DNA of 64,000 bases from Costus lasius (GCA_027563935.2 CM050449.1:54949949-55013948); one strand, 5' to 3'. Shown: positions 22,060 through 34,022, counted from the stretch's first letter. Translations and numbers: made by a program. The notes: generated by a model not told the origin, from the letters alone.

Positions 22060-23467
22060 TCAACGGTTGTTCATGGGATTTTTTGCTCCGTTTGCTCCTG
22101 CATCAGCTTCTGCTGCGTATTCTGATGAGTTCTCCTCTATAGAACTAGGGGGCAGCGGGTCGTCGGTATCGGACGGGCCTTCCAATGGTCCGTGGAAGGG
22201 AAGGAGGTCGGCTACATTAAAAACTGGGTGGATCCCCATGTCTTCGGGCAAGTCCAGCACATAGGCGTTGGAGCCAATCCGCCGCACCACCGCATATTGT
22301 CCCATGTAATGCTATTGAAGCTTAAAATGAGCGTGGTTGGGCAGACGCTCAGGGTGGATACGCACCCTCACCAGCTCACCTACAAAGAAATGATGTGGCC
22401 TACGGTGCACGTTGGCCTTCATTGCATTATGCATGTTGCCCGAAATGATACGACGCCTAACCTCATCATGCAGACTAGCGATATGCTGGGCAAAGGAGTA
22501 TGCATGTGGGGAGAGGTGAGACTCCAGGGGAAGGTCATGCAGGTCTATGGGTTTACGCAGCTGGTAGCCCAAGACAATCTGGAAGGGACTAAGACCCGTA
22601 GACCTATTAGAAGTGCTATTGTACGCAAATTCAGCCATGGGTAGGATGGAATCCCATGACCTCGGATGGTCGCCGACAAGGCAACGGAGTAGGTTACCCA
22701 AACTACGGTTAACAACTTCGGTTTGCCCATCGGTCTGAGGGTGATAGGCCGTGGAGAGCTTTAGAGTGGTATTCGAGAGGGCTCACGAAATGCGTGTCTC
22801 GGTCGGACACGATGGAAGAGGGGAGGCCGTGAAGACGCACAACCTCTCGAACAAAAAGGACGGCGATGTGAGACGTGTCCGCAGTGCGTGAACATGGGAT
22901 AAACTGGGCCATTTTTGAGAATCGATCGACCACGACATAGATCGAATTGAAGCGCGAAGCGGTCCATGGCAGCCCAAGGACAAAGTCCATGCTCAAGTCA
23001 CGCCAAGGGCCGCTGGCTATAGGCAAAGGGGTATAGAGACCCGTGTTCAGTGGGCGGGGTTTGGCCAATTGACATGTACCACAATGGCGCACAATTCGCT
23101 CAACATCCTTCCGGAGAGAAGGCCAAAAGAGGCGTTCCTCTGCCATCTGAAGGGTCTTGTCGCGGCCATGATGGCCGGCAATGCCACCCGAGTGAAGCTC
23201 GAGCAAAAGATGGTCACAAAGCGAGGATCAGGGAATGCACAGACGGTTCCCCAAGAAAAGGTAACCTTCGCACAATTGATAGGGGGAATCAGGGTCTGCA
23301 GACTCGGTGAAGGCGGCGTAGATGGCGCCAAAATCAGAGCAAGTGGCGTATTCGTCTTTGACGTGGTCAAAGGTATTGACACGAGTACGCATCACACATA
23401 GAAGGGTCTGGACGTGACTCAGGGCATCCGCGACAATGTTCTCCTTACCCGCCTTGTGGTGAATCAC
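22060..23467 (-). pseudogene. pol: Gyp1 integrase region (with end of RNase H region)
   Basis: Starts with the RNase H to integrase linker (MIHHKAGKENIVADALS). An in-frame stop follows near 23226. Next comes the integrase zinc finger (H-H ahead of CGTCQLAKP, 23060-23100) and the core with DFVLGLPWT, VVVDRFSKMAQF and IVSDRDTHF. A frameshift near 22790 moves the frame to MGNLLRCLVGDHPRSWDSIL at 22701. The C-terminal part has SPFQIVLGYQLRKP and NAYVLDLPEDMG, then FNVADLLPFHG. The frame ends at 22060, about 45 bp inside the 3' LTR. The protein would join element cDNA to the target. Stops and the frameshift make it inactive. Confidence 0.88.
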
Positions 23468-23476
23468 GAAGGAGAA

Positions 23477-24967
23477 CTACTGTAGGTACTCAACCCATTT
23501 AGCATGGCGGTCGCCCAACTTCTTATGGGCATTCAGGAAGGAAAGTGCTTGATGGCCGCTGTACAACACAAACTCGCGGTGGAGGAGGTAATGTCTCCAT
23601 TGCCGAAGGAACTGAATGATCGCGTAAAACTCCTTGTCATATGTGGAGTAACGCTGTCGAATTGCGTTCAGTTTTTCGGTAAAGAAGGCCATGGGATGGC
23701 CTTCTTGGCTAAGGGAACCGCTGATGCTGGAACAGGAGGCATTGCATGCAACCTCGAAGACTTTCGAAAAGTCAGGGAGGCGCAAAATGGGGGCGGTGGT
23801 CAAGGGGTCCTTAAGTGTGTCGAAGGCGCGTCGGGTGGCAGTGGTCCACTCAAACTCGTCCTTGGAAAGACGCTGGGTCAAGGGGGTTGCAATCGTGCTG
23901 AACCCCCGAATGAAGCGGCGGTAGAAACCTGCAAGCCCTAAGAAACTACGAACCTCAGTAACGGTGCGAGGCTTAGGGCAATGCCGGATGGCCTCGACCT
24001 TCGCAGGGTCAATGGAGAGACCCTTGTTGGAGACAATATAACCCAGAAAGTGCACGCTGTTGGTGAGGAAAGTGCACTTCTTCATGTTAAGGAAGAGGTG
24101 CTCCTTCCGCAAGAGTTTGAACATGGAGCGAAGATGCTCTAGGTGCTCATCGCGGGTCCGACTAAAGATCAGAATGTCGTCGAAGTAGACGACCAAAAAC
24201 TTGCCCATGTAGGTCCTAAGGACTTGACTCATCAGGCGCATAAACATAGACGGGGCATTAGACAAGCCGAATGGCATAACGAGCCATTCGTAAAGACCAT
24301 CCTTAGTCTTGAACGCAGTCTTCCATTCATCTCCCTCACGGATACGGACCTGGTGATATCCGCTCCGGAAGTCGAGCTTTGAGAACCAAGATGCGCCAGA
24401 GATCAAATCTAACATATCGTCAAGCTGGGGAATGGGAAATCTATACTTGACAGTGATCCTATTGATGGCGCGGTTGTCAACACACATGCGCCACGACCTG
24501 TCCTTCTTAGGCGTGAGAAGTGCGGGAACGGCGCAAGGACTAAGACTCTCACGGATGTACCCCTTGGTAAGGAGATCATCCACCTGGCGTTGCAAATCAG
24601 TGTGCTCCGCGGGGTTAAGGTGATGGTGGGGTAAGTTATGGAGGGGTGCTCTCGGGATAAGATCGATCGCGTGCTGAATTTCCCTCTCCGGGGGAAGGCC
24701 GTGGGGCAAGTCCTCGGGGCTAATGTCATGAAACTTGGCTAGGAGGGAGGACACCTCAACGGGGGGCGCCGGGTCAGGGCAAGGAATGGGGTCCTGCACT
24801 TCGCGCACCATGAGTGCGTAGACAGTCTTGTTCTCATGAGCCTCATGCACCAACGCGGGGGTACGCATGAGGGAGACCATGGGGGAACATGGAGGGGCAG
24901 GCGCCGACGGGGTGATCACTCTTTTGGAGGTGGATGCTCGCAGCTCCTTAGGTGGAGCTGGGATCAA
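23477..24967 (-). pseudogene. pol: Gyp1 reverse transcriptase and RNase H
   Basis: About 496 codons open. Order: linker DISPEDLPHGLPPEREIQHAI, then the fingers/palm with RESLSPCAVPALLTPKKDRSW and RMCVDNRAINRITVKYRFPIP. MPFGLSNAPSMFMRLM and the catalytic VVYFDDILIFS near 24170-24200 follow, then FLGYIVSNKGLSIDP and VRSFLGLAGFYRRFI. In RNase H two expected acidic residues are changed: VACNAS where family members have CDAS, and LYSGHQAL where they have YSDH. The segment is in frame with gag-protease upstream, separated by one TAG at 24975-24977, and ends at a stop near 23475. RNase H is therefore probably dead even apart from the stops. Confidence 0.92.
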
Positions 24968-24974
24968 CCGTATT

Positions 24975-26826
24975 TTCTACTCATCGTGATCGAACACATA
25001 AGTGTTCGACCGGCCATAATGGACGACGTCTCTATCATACAGCCAAGGGCGGCCGAGGAGGACGTGGGCGACATCCATAGTCGCAACGTCGCACAATACT
25101 TTCTCACGATAGTTCCCAAACGCGATGGGAACCTGACACTGGTGTGTGACCGGGAGACTCGTGGTATCGACCCATGCAATGGAGTAGGGTTTCGGATGGG
25201 GCTCAAGTCGGAGGCCGAAGCGCGTGACCGCGGTTCGGGAGACCACATTCAAGCTACTACCCCCATCGATGACAATCTTACATGAATGCACATTGCACTT
25301 AATGTAAGTCATGAAAATGCCCGAATGCCTCCAATCCTGGGTAGGCGCGGGTTGGACTAGATTGCAGCGGACAACAAGTGTAGATGGACCCGACTCTTCA
25401 CCACTAGTGTAACACTCCGCCTTGACGTCGTGCTCGGCGGGGGTCATAGTGGTGACGCGACCCGGACCCATCTCGGCCCAGGCTAGCCTCTTGGGACACT
25501 CACGCAACATATGACCCGGCTGTAGGTAGTTGTAACAAGTAATATGGCCCGAGGCTCCAATCGCTGGAGCCTTTCCCTTCTCTTCCCAAGTGGGCCGAGA
25601 GGGTGAAGCCTCAGTAGGTGGGCGATGAGGGGGCTGATGGGCTGGGGGTGTGGGTCGCGGGTCCAGGCGAGGCTCCGGACACTTAAATCGTGGGTGGGGC
25701 TGAGGGGGCGCATTCGGGTGGGGACGCCTATGGGATCCGAAGTCGCTACGGTCATTACGCCTTGCAGCGGCGCACAGATCTTGCTCGATGTCCCGAGCAC
25801 GCTGGAAAGTTTGGTCAAACGTTTCTGACCCATATGATGGCAAGGCTCGGCGGATGTCGGCACGAAGCCCATTTTGAAACTTAGACAAGGACAACTCAGG
25901 GTCCTCCTGTAGGTTGCAACGAAGTTGAAGGGTCTCGAAGGTGAGACGGCACTCCTCTACGGTGCTCGACCCCTGGGGTAGGCTACTATATTGGTTGAGG
26001 AGATGCTGCCTATACGACGTGGGTACATATCGCTCGCGAAGGCGATACCGCATCTCCGCCCACTCAGTGATCGGGGGGAGAGCTTGTTGTGCATTTTGGC
26101 GCTCCACGTTTTCCCAATGCAAACGTGCAAGGCCTTCGAGCAGAGTGCGCACATACCACACGCGGTCAGGTTGTGGGAGCCTAGTAAGGTCAAAATGGGC
26201 GTCAACGGACACGACCCAATCGTGAAATTCTGTGGGGTCAAGACCACCTTTGAAAGGTGCGGGGGTATGTCGAACATAACGCAGGATGTCAGTTTCTGCT
26301 CAGGGACGCGCGACATGGGTCGGGGCAGGGGCGCGGCCCAAGCATGGCCGAAGCGCCCACTGGGCTGAGGACCATGGGTAGCCCAAACGTCATCATCATC
26401 TAGGGGTTCATCCCCTAGAATGGGGTTCCTTGGGGCCTCATAGGATCGTGTGTGATCCCACTCATCTACTGGGACACGTTACCGGGCGGGCGCGGCCAAT
26501 GGGGGCAACTCTCTAGTAGGGGCTGGATTGGCGGACAACGGAGGATTCACCGGGGTCAGGAGCTCATGCTCTGTAGCCCCGGGGCGACTAAGGAGGTGTT
26601 GGAGTCCAGCCATAATCTGATCGAACTTGGCTTCAATGCGGGCTTGCTGGGCGTCCACATGCGCGGACAGCGCAGCAATCTTCGCATCGATTCGCGCCTC
26701 TAACGCTACCAAAGATTCTAGACGGGAGTTAGCCCCTTCCGAGGGTTGGACTGACTCTTGGGTTTTAGAAATAGTTTTGGGGTATTGCGACGACATGACC
26801 TGTGACCTTGTAGTCACCATGCACAA
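24975..26826 (-). pseudogene. gag: Gyp1 gag and protease
   Basis: The start is taken at the MVTTRSQ methionine (about 26820), near the primer site. The first 110 residues (to 26479) contain an alpha-helical, coiled-coil-like part (LEARIDAKIAALSAHVDAQQARIEAKF). A frameshift between 26479 and 26212 leads to the capsid-like region (RVWYVRTLLEGLARLHWENV, then YRQHLLNQYSSLPQGSSTVEE). A Pro-rich stretch follows, then the zinc knuckle CYNYLQPGHMLRECPKR near 25500-25550; its second position is Y where the knuckle has C, so it is damaged. The protease has IVIDGGSSLNVVS, with an aspartate in the DGGSS active-site turn. The product would package RNA and mature the polyprotein; it is broken by the frameshift and the TAG at 24975. 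Confidence 0.88.
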
Positions 26827-26933
26827 ACAAAGGGGACGCGACTAATGCAAAGTGCTAAAAACGCCGAAGAAATGCAGAAATATGCAATGATTATGAGGGA
26901 TCGTGCGATCGATAAGAATCGAACGCGCAACTT

Positions 26934-26945
26934 CCTCTGATACCA
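26934..26945 (-). other. Primer-binding site of Gyp1
   Basis: The minus strand reads TGGTATCAGAGG four bases from the 5' LTR end. This is the initiator-Met type site and sets the minus orientation. Confidence 0.85.
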
Positions 26946-26949
26946 GAAT

Positions 26950-28661
26950 TGATGCAGCAACTAATGGGTGAGGGGGGTCCTTAGTCCGTACTCTAGGATA
27001 TTACACAATGATGAGAAAACGGGAGAGGGTCATGAGACGAGGGAAGGGAAAACGCTTCGGAAAAGTGCAAGAATCCGGTAGAAAGCACAACGAACAACGA
27101 CGATTTCGATCGGGGCAACACGAATGAAATGAAGGAAAACGACACCCAACTAAACAACAACTCACTAACCTCTTTGCAAACTTTCAGCAATTCTCTTAGC
27201 GCGTTTTTAAGCTTAGCTTGCGTCGGGGACAACGGGTTTGTGGGGTTCAGCTCGCGTGCCTATGCCGCTGAAACAAAGCACGAAACACGAGAGATCTGGC
27301 CACGTCTCCGATGGGGGATGGCTGGGGTGAAGGGAAGAAGAAAACGATAGCGATGTAATGCAATGATAATGTAAAGAAACAGGCAAACCTGACCCACCGG
27401 TGGGTGGGATTTACTTCTTAGAAGGCTGAAAACATGCAAGGGAAACAAGCGGAGTTGAGACACTGGTCGCCGACTCTTACAAACTCCGTAGGCGAAGCGA
27501 CATCGCCCACCCCACAAGCTGGAAGCTCACTCTAGCTCACCAGGAGATCTCTACCTCTAAGAGAACTAAGGAGGAATGCTGGCCAACCCCTCTCTTTTAT
27601 AAGATAAGGAGGGGGAACAAGACAAGGGGACAACATCCTAACAAACTAATTACCATAAAGTGGTCAAGCTGCCACATAAAACAAGAAAGCATAAAATCCT
27701 ACCAACTACCAGCTACTCCTGCAAGCGCAGGTTCTTGGTCCTTCAGCATACGCGTCTTGGCAGAGATGGTCTAGACGCGCTCCGAACACATCGCGACAAA
27801 GCAGCAAAACTTTGAAGTCGTGGGCTGGGCTACCACCGTCGCGGCTTGATATTGGGCCGTGTTACTAATGAGATTGTGTGGCCCACTTGGAGTTGGATCC
27901 TCAGGGGGTTGGCTTGGATCACACTTGGGCTGAGTTACGCCGATGTGTATAGAAAGGGGGCTAATGACGCCCATGAAGCGGTCCGGGGGCTTACTTTGAC
28001 ATTGGGATCGCCGGATTTCCACTTTGTTGAGCTCCTTTAGGTCATCATGGGATGGAGCAATATGGTAGGGAGGGCGGTGTACATTGAACTGGGGTCGTCG
28101 TGGCTGCAACGAAGCTTCAGGGGCGAACAGGACCTGGCCGTGATGGTGAGCACAGCCATGTTCTGGAGCAGGTTCGTCGGTCAGGGAGGGCACGGGCATG
28201 TCCATGGTTGTGTCGGGCTCGGTGTTGTTGGCCGAGGGAAGCACAGCATGGCCATGCTGAGGAGCACAGCCATGTTCGTCAATGGTGGATCTGGCCGAGG
28301 GAAGCACGGTATGCGGCACGGGCGTGGTAGTGGGTGTGTTGAGCTCGGCATTGTTGGCCGAGGCGGACACGTCATGGCCGTGTCTGGGAGCACGGGTGTG
28401 CTTATATTAAGGAAAGTTGGCTGAAGGAAGCACGGCCTAGGGCACAGGCATGGCGATGGGCATGTCGGCGTTCGCGCGACTGGGCGACCGTGTCACGACT
28501 GTGACTATGGGCACGGCCTGGCCGTGTCTGGACCTGGGGAGCTCTGATCGCTGCGAAAATTCCGTGGAAAATTCCTGGAGTCCTGGGGAGTCTGCCCAAG
28601 TGTCTTTTGGGAGGTTGTGCTACCCTCAACGGTGTTCATGGGTCTGTTTGCTCCTGCATCA
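26950..28661 (-). repeat. 5' LTR of Gyp1
   Basis: 1712 bp, starts TGATGCAGCAACTAATGGG and ends GCTCCTGCATCA. It is close to 20307-22105 except for indels in the repeat region. The TATA box is at 27595-27601 on the minus strand. Downstream of the LTR is the TSD TGTAG at 28662-28666. Confidence 0.92.
27771..28370 (-). CDS. U3 open reading frame (Gyp1 5' LTR copy)
   Basis: 199 codons, sharing the last 115 residues and the stop position with the other two copies. Fewer repeat units are present (HGCAPQHGHAVLPSANNTEP). The upstream part is out of frame relative to the 279-codon copy. It could be a shortened version of the same frame. No known domain. Confidence 0.3.
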   Translation of the reverse strand: MSASANNAELNTPTTTPVPHTVLPSARSTIDEHGCAPQHGHAVLPSANNTEPDTTMDMPVPSLTDEPAPEHGCAHHHGQVLFAPEASLQPRRPQFNVHRPPYHIAPSHDDLKELNKVEIRRSQCQSKPPDRFMGVISPLSIHIGVTQPKCDPSQPPEDPTPSGPHNLISNTAQYQAATVVAQPTTSKFCCFVAMCSERV

Positions 28662-28775
28662 TGTAGATTCTGAAGTATTTGGCAAATAAGGCATAAAAAA
28701 AAGCAAAAGAGCAAGATTCTGACTCAAAAGACTAGCAAATAAGTGTGAAAAATACTATGAAATTTAGAGTCATCA
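28662..28775 (-). repeat. 3' LTR of Ath2, second segment
   Basis: Begins with the TSD copy TGTAG, then runs ATTCTGAAGTATTTGGC to TAGAGTCATCA, the same as the end of the 5' LTR at 35910-36020. It confirms that Gyp1 split this LTR. Confidence 0.88.
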
Positions 28776-30015
28776 AACACATAAGGCTCAAACTTTGCTT
28801 GTCCTCAAGTAAAAATCAAGAAATTGATCAAAGGAGAAAACTTTCTCATGACGAATAAATTTCTAAATCACAATCACCAATGGAAACATCCATCAATTGC
28901 TTTATAAAATTTCAAATAAACATATCATCCTTTTAGTTTAATTCTCAAGATCCACTATTTAGTCAAATAAAACTTCACAACTTGTATAATAGGTAGAATA
29001 TCAATTTCAAGATTTTATCCAGTCTCAATTCAAAACCATCAACTTTTGTTTACAGGATTATGGTTTCCAATATCTTTTTCCTCTCATAATCATTCATTCA
29101 TTTAATTTTTTTTATCGTGCACATTCTCTAATTCGACTACCACCTTTTTTTTTTGGTGATGAAGTTAGAGTACATTGATCACATAATCAATGCAATAGAA
29201 CTCATATCTTTTTAGTGGAAAGAATTTCCAAAGATAGTGGAGTTAATGTGGATCGATTCCTCTCCATGGCTTGCATCCACATAGATACATGTTTTTTCTT
29301 GTTATTACTTCAACCCACGTCCTTTGGTACCACTGTCAATTTTACACAGTGCCAAGTAGGGGAGTCCTCACTTTATTTAGATCAAGGAACCTTTCTTCCC
29401 AACAAATAGCAAATAGCATGAATATCAACCAAATTAATCTATTAATATCAATTCAAGAATTACACTCATATGTTGATTTTATTTAAAGAAATAGCTTCAC
29501 TTTAAAATCAAACTCATCAAATAATATGTTCACCCAAATTATCATTTATCAATCAATGAAAAATTTCAATAGGTAGATATGTATAAGAGAAATAAATCCA
29601 TCATAATAGGTCAAATCCTAATCATAATTATGAATATATAAATAATCAAGAAAAATCTTGGCATGATAACAACAACATTTTCATGAGTAAACAAACTACA
29701 CAGGCACATAATAATGACAATGATCATCATAACAAAACATCAAATAAATCTAATAGCACACCAAATTCATAGTGTCAATCCAAAGCATCAAAATATCATG
29801 TACAACCATATCGAAGAGAAAGTAAATCAAATGTTAAATCATGTCAGTACAACCAAATCGAAATCATATAACAATAGAAACTAAGAAGCGAGGATCTGTA
29901 GTAGTAGGGCACAAGAAGTTTGACATAGTCATCCTTCCCTACACAAGTATAAAATTGATATCGATCAGTAAACTCAAATAAAGCATGAGAACGGGAATAA
30001 GATACTCACAAGATC
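28776..30015. other. Ath2 3' untranslated region
   Basis: AT-rich non-coding sequence between the ORF1-like frame and the 3' LTR. Next to the LTR the minus strand has the purine-rich CTTGAGGACAAGCAAAG (about 28790-28806), in the place expected for the polypurine tract. No domain is found in the small frames here. Confidence 0.65.
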
Positions 30016-31422
30016 TTACTGATCTGAATGTGTCTCCTCCTCGTTTCCCTCAGCCTGAGTAGCGTCTATGGGATCGTGAGAAACTCCCTCACCTGCGTCA
30101 CCATAGATACCACCCCTCCTGGAATCTTCAAAGCCGAAACGATCGTAGAGAAAATTGCCCATATCTTCCATGTAGTTTCCCAACGTTTCAACATCCTGGT
30201 GGATGTGATCGATCTGCTCGGACATCCTTCCCATGGCACTCATCATCCTCTCCATGCGCACAGAGAGGGCCTGGAATCCGAGGTCCTGATGAGTATGCCA
30301 CCCACTCTGGTCTGGAGCTGTGTGATGTGTGGATGAGCTGGTGGCTCCATGTGGTGGTGGATCGGTGGTCTTGTGTGGCGAGGAATCGATGCCCATACCA
30401 AACGGGTCATCACCCCAAGCAGGAGGTGGTGGCACTGATGTCTCTGGTGCAGGTGTGGCGTAAGATACGCAGTTTGATGACAACTTCCAATTCTCCAAAT
30501 TTTGCACTGAGGTCCGTCCTGGGTTGGGCAATGGCAATGCAGGAAGTCCAGGCTACAAGATCAAACAATATGTGTCGCCATATCGCATAATCATCTTCAT
30601 TGCGATGCAGGACTCGATGTCTATCCTTGCGTTGCCCCTAGCAACCTCGATCCCGTAGGGCTCAATTCCCAAGAATAGTGCTATAGGAGTAAGAAAACAT
30701 CCTATCACTATGGTTCCTCTCTTGGCCCTAGTTACTTTGTCAATATGTCTCATGAAAAAGAAAGCTACATCTACTATATAACCATGAAGCATACCCCAAA
30801 GAAAGAATAACTCAGCATGACGGACCATCCCGTCACTATCTCCTCGCCCGAATATGGTGTGTGCAAGGACGCGGTGGGCATATCTAATGCATGGGTTTGA
30901 GATACTTGAGGCCCTCACTACTGATGGTGAAAATTGAGTCTCTGATGAGATTTGGCTCTAAAAAATATGCTCAGTGAATCCAATGGGTGGTTCGGTGCGT
31001 CCCTTATGTGGAACATGGAATATGCGACGAATTTCTTTAAATGAGAGCTTCCTATCTTCATTTACCATTCTGAGTCTGATTTCTCCCTCAGCTGTATGAT
31101 CCATATACTCATCCCAACTCACTTCTAAGCTACTAAGAAATTCCAAAACAATAGGTAGATAGGTTTGAGGTGTTATGTCAAAAAATTGCCTCAAACCCAC
31201 CTTGTCAAACATCCACAGCACATCATCCTTCAATCCTAAAAGCTCCAAAGCTATTATGTCAGTGTTTTTTGTCTTCACAATGCGTTGAGTAAGCAACAGA
31301 TTGTATCGTTGTTCTTGGACTTCATCTCTGAAAGTGATACCGAATGGATTTAGTGGTGGCGCTGGAGGTTCAGCAGGGGCTTTCCCTTTCTTCTTCGAGA
31401 CCATCCTCTTAACCGGTGACAT
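30016..31422 (-). pseudogene. Ath2 Athila ORF1-like protein, two nonsense codons
   Basis: One frame from the methionine at 31422 (MSPVKRMVSKKKGKAP) to 30016, about 468 codons. Order: a basic start, then ITFRDEVQEQRYNLLLTQRI, YLPIVLEFLSSLEVSWDEY and the HTAEGEIRLRMVN / IRRIFHVP motifs. The NPCIRYAHRVLAHTIFGRG and ELFFLWGMLHGYIVDVAFF blocks follow, then IVIGCFLTPIALFLG. The tail is Pro-rich, with a helical part near the end (MERMMSAMGRMSEQIDHIHQD) suited to a coiled coil. Stops lie at 30958-30960 and near 30553. The equivalent Ath1 frame has a stop four codons away from the first one, so the two copies lost the frame independently. The molecular role of this Athila protein is not established. 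The overlapping frame 31350-31850 is not conserved and is left out. Confidence 0.82.
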
Positions 31423-31875
31423 GATAGTGTGCAAGATAAGCAAGTAAACGACTGAAGGAAACTGGAACAATGGGGCATTACCAAAGGGGTGCGCAGGCTG
31501 AAAACGGGGCTGATTTCAAGCTTCAGATCTGGATTTCTGGGCTGAGATCGAGCTTCAAAACAACTTGGGAGATGATCCTCTACCTCCTTCGAAGCCTTTT
31601 GGAGTTGGAAGCGGCTTGGTCGACTCCTGGACGAGAGAAAACAAAAGGGGTGAAAACAGTGGCGGAAAAGCAGCAGGTGAGCTCGATCGAGCTCGAAATC
31701 TCTCAAATCTTTGGTCGAAATCGGTTGGAAATCACTAGGAAAGGTCGCAAGAGGGTTAGGGAAGCAAGGAATCAAGAAAAACACAAGAGGTCGGCGCAAA
31801 ATCGGGTGAAAGAACCCTAAAAACACAGCGCCGAACCCTAAATATGGCACGTGAAAAACGTGGGGTCGGAAAGAT

Positions 31876-32200
31876 TATGGCACCATAAAGGGATTACGGT
31901 AGTGCCGTAAAATGGCAGCAGAGTCTTGGCAGGAAAAGTTTGCAAACTATGGTACCGTGAAGGGTTTACGGTAGTGCCGTATTTCGTTCGAAAATTCCAA
32001 AAGTTTCGGTAAGAAAATGCCCATTTTTACGGTACTGTGAAAGTTTCCATGGTAGTGCCGTAATCCTCAAAAATCCTCTGGTCAAAATCGTCCGAAAATA
32101 CGGTACCGTGCAATTTTCCACGCCGTAATCCATGTTTTTTCTCTGTGAAGAATTAACACGAATTACGGTACAGTAATAAAAATCATGGTAGTGCTGTATT
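31876..32200. repeat. Array of ACGG...CCGT palindromic cassettes, Ath2 internal region
   Basis: About five cassettes spaced 70-80 bp. Boxes include ACGGTAGTGCCGT at 31896-31908 and 31968-31980, ATGGTACCGT at 31949, ACGGTACTGT at 32029, ACGGTACCGT at 32100 and ACGGTACAGT at 32165. The array lies between gag and the ORF1-like frame, upstream of the latter. The same kind of array is in both LTRs. Confidence 0.75.
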
Positions 32201-32382
32201 TTGTAAAAAACTTCTAAAAATCGCTAAAAATGTATCAAAAAATGAGAAAAATAAAAATTAACCATAAACAAAACAAATTAAGGCAAAAACAAACCAAAAA
32301 TAAAGGAAAAAGTGCTTGGGTTGCCTCCCATGAAGAGCTAATTTAATGGTCATTAGCTTGACCGTTCTGGACTCAGATTTGA

Positions 32383-34022
32383 TCATGATTTCTTCAGTTG
32401 CCATGTTGATCTCTCAATGTTTTGTTCATTGCTTCTAGGAACATAAGGTTCATTCATGAAACAGTGTCCAATTTTACTCAAAAACCTTTTTCCTCTCTCA
32501 AGCAGTTTTGATCTTCCTTTTCTCCTTCGTCTCTTCTTCTTCTTTGCTGCTTTCTCCTGAAATTCTTTATTCACACACTCAGATGATATGTCAGTTTTAA
32601 AATCAGAAGGATTATCAAATAAGTTATGCACATCACCAATGAAATAATCAAATATATCAATGTTATAATATGATCCTGAGTGTGATGCTTTTTGCAAGGA
32701 ATCAGTTAAATCAAATTCAATTGTATTATAACAAATGTCAAAAGTGAGTTTTCGTTTTCTAACATCAATGACCGCATCTAACCTAGAGTTAATTTCCTTA
32801 AGACTCTCTTTGAACTCTTCATTTTGTTTCATTTGAGCTCCCATGAATTTTTCAAACACGTCCTCTAAACTAGATTTTTGGGGTTGACTCTAACTTTGTT
32901 GATTCTGTTGGTACCCTCCATTTTCATTTTGCACACTAACATGATTGTTATTTCTCCAGGACAAGTTAGGGTGGTTTCTCCAACCAGGGTTGTAGGTATT
33001 ACTGTAAGGGTCATTATTTCTACCTTGATTGTACCCCCCTACTGCATTAACTTGCTCACTACCCTGATCAACTATAACCTTACACTCCTCACCATAGTGC
33101 CCATGGTTTCCACATACATCACATGTAATATAAGAAACAGCAGCAGTTTGCATATGAAAAGAATCAAAATGATTACACAAAAAATCTACCTTTTCTGCTA
33201 GAGAGCGCCAACCATCACCATCATTCTTAGCATGAGGAGGACGATACAACACTCCTCTCTTAGCAGTCCATTGGTTGTGGTTTTATGCCATCTCTTCAAT
33301 CAAAGCATAGGCATCTTCAATGGTCTTCTTCATCAGTGCTCCCCCTATAGTAGCATCAACAGTTAAGCGAGTGTTGTAAAGCAAACCATTATAGAAAGTT
33401 TGAATTAAAACCCAATCTTCTAATCCATGGTGAGGGCACTTCTGTTGTAACTCATTAAATCGCTTCCATGCTTCACTAAGTGATTCACCATCTCTTTGTG
33501 CAAAGTCTGTGATTTGGTTCCTCAACTGGATCATCTTACTAGGTGGAAAATACTTCAACAAGAAGGCATTTGACAATCGCTCGCAAGTAGTGAATGTCCC
33601 AGTTGGATGTGAATGTAGCCAAGCTTTTGCTTTGTCCCTGAGAGAAAAAGGAAACAATCTCAGTCTAAGAGCATCATCAGATACACCATTAATTTTTATT
33701 GTATCACAAAATTCCAGAAAAAGAGATAAGTGTTGATTAGGATCTTCTAGAGGAGATCCTCCAAATTAGTTCTGTTGGATCATTGATAGGAATGCTGCTT
33801 TAATTTTGAAGTTGTTTGCATCAATTGCAGGCCTAGTAATGCTGGAACGAATTCCCTGTGTGCTCGGGGCTGCATAGTCTCTAATTGTGCTTCTCTCCGC
33901 CATGATGGATTCTTTTCTCTCCCTTCTGCAAACTTCAATTTCCTACGCAATCTAAAAGTTTTATTAATTTCAAGATCAAAAGGAACTAATGGTCCTGAAC
34001 TAAGATTCCTGCGCATAAACAA
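32383..34022 (-). pseudogene. gag: Ath2 gag
   Basis: Starts about 130 bases downstream of the primer site. The first open piece, 33780-34022, is in a different frame from the rest, so there is one frameshift. The capsid-like core (FPFSLRDKAKAWLHSHPTGT, AFLLKYFPPSKMIQLRN, LSEAWKRFNELQQKCPHHG, LIQTFYNGL) is in 33283-33657. After a stop the zinc knuckle CDVCGNHGHYGEECK is in 32890-33252. After a second stop, a helical and very basic tail (KKKKRRRRKGRSK) ends at 32383. The core and knuckle are typical of Athila-like gag proteins, which form particles and bind RNA. One frameshift and two nonsense codons make it defective. No pol follows. Confidence 0.88.

Larger units (their letters stand above)
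20307..22105 (-). repeat. 3' LTR of Gyp1
   Basis: 1799 bp, starting TGATGCAGCAACTAATGGG and ending GCTCCTGCATCA. It pairs with 26950-28661 (1712 bp); the length difference is mainly in the 63-bp repeat region of U3. U3 lies at the right end and holds the open frame 21129-21968. A TATA box is at 20951-20957 on the minus strand. Confidence 0.92.
20307..28661 (-). mobile_element. Gyp1: Ty3/Gypsy retrotransposon, full length but broken, TSD TGTAG
   Basis: Both LTRs end in the 8-bp inverted pair TGATGCAG/CTGCATCA. The TSD TGTAG is at 20302-20306 and 28662-28666. Reading right to left: 5' LTR, primer-binding site, gag with zinc knuckle, protease, reverse transcriptase, RNase H, integrase, 3' LTR. 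This is the Ty3/Gypsy order. I see no chromodomain; the clade (for example a Reina-like or CRM-like chromovirus) is not settled by eye. Total 8355 bp. The element lies in the Ath2 3' LTR and is therefore younger than Ath2. Confidence 0.93.

Noticed and set aside
23504..24382. Several plus-strand frames of 77-145 codons.
   Set aside because: Shadows of the Gyp1 reverse transcriptase on the minus strand.
30327..31820. Plus-strand frames opposite the Ath2 ORF1-like gene.
   Set aside because: No domain; antisense to a recognisable protein.
32440..32560. Similarity of the end of Ath2 gag (KRFLSKIGHCFMNEPYV) to the Ath1 pre-integrase stretch (KRFLDKVKNYFWDEPYV).
   Set aside because: Short and possibly chance; no other integrase sequence follows, so I do not claim a gag-integrase fusion.
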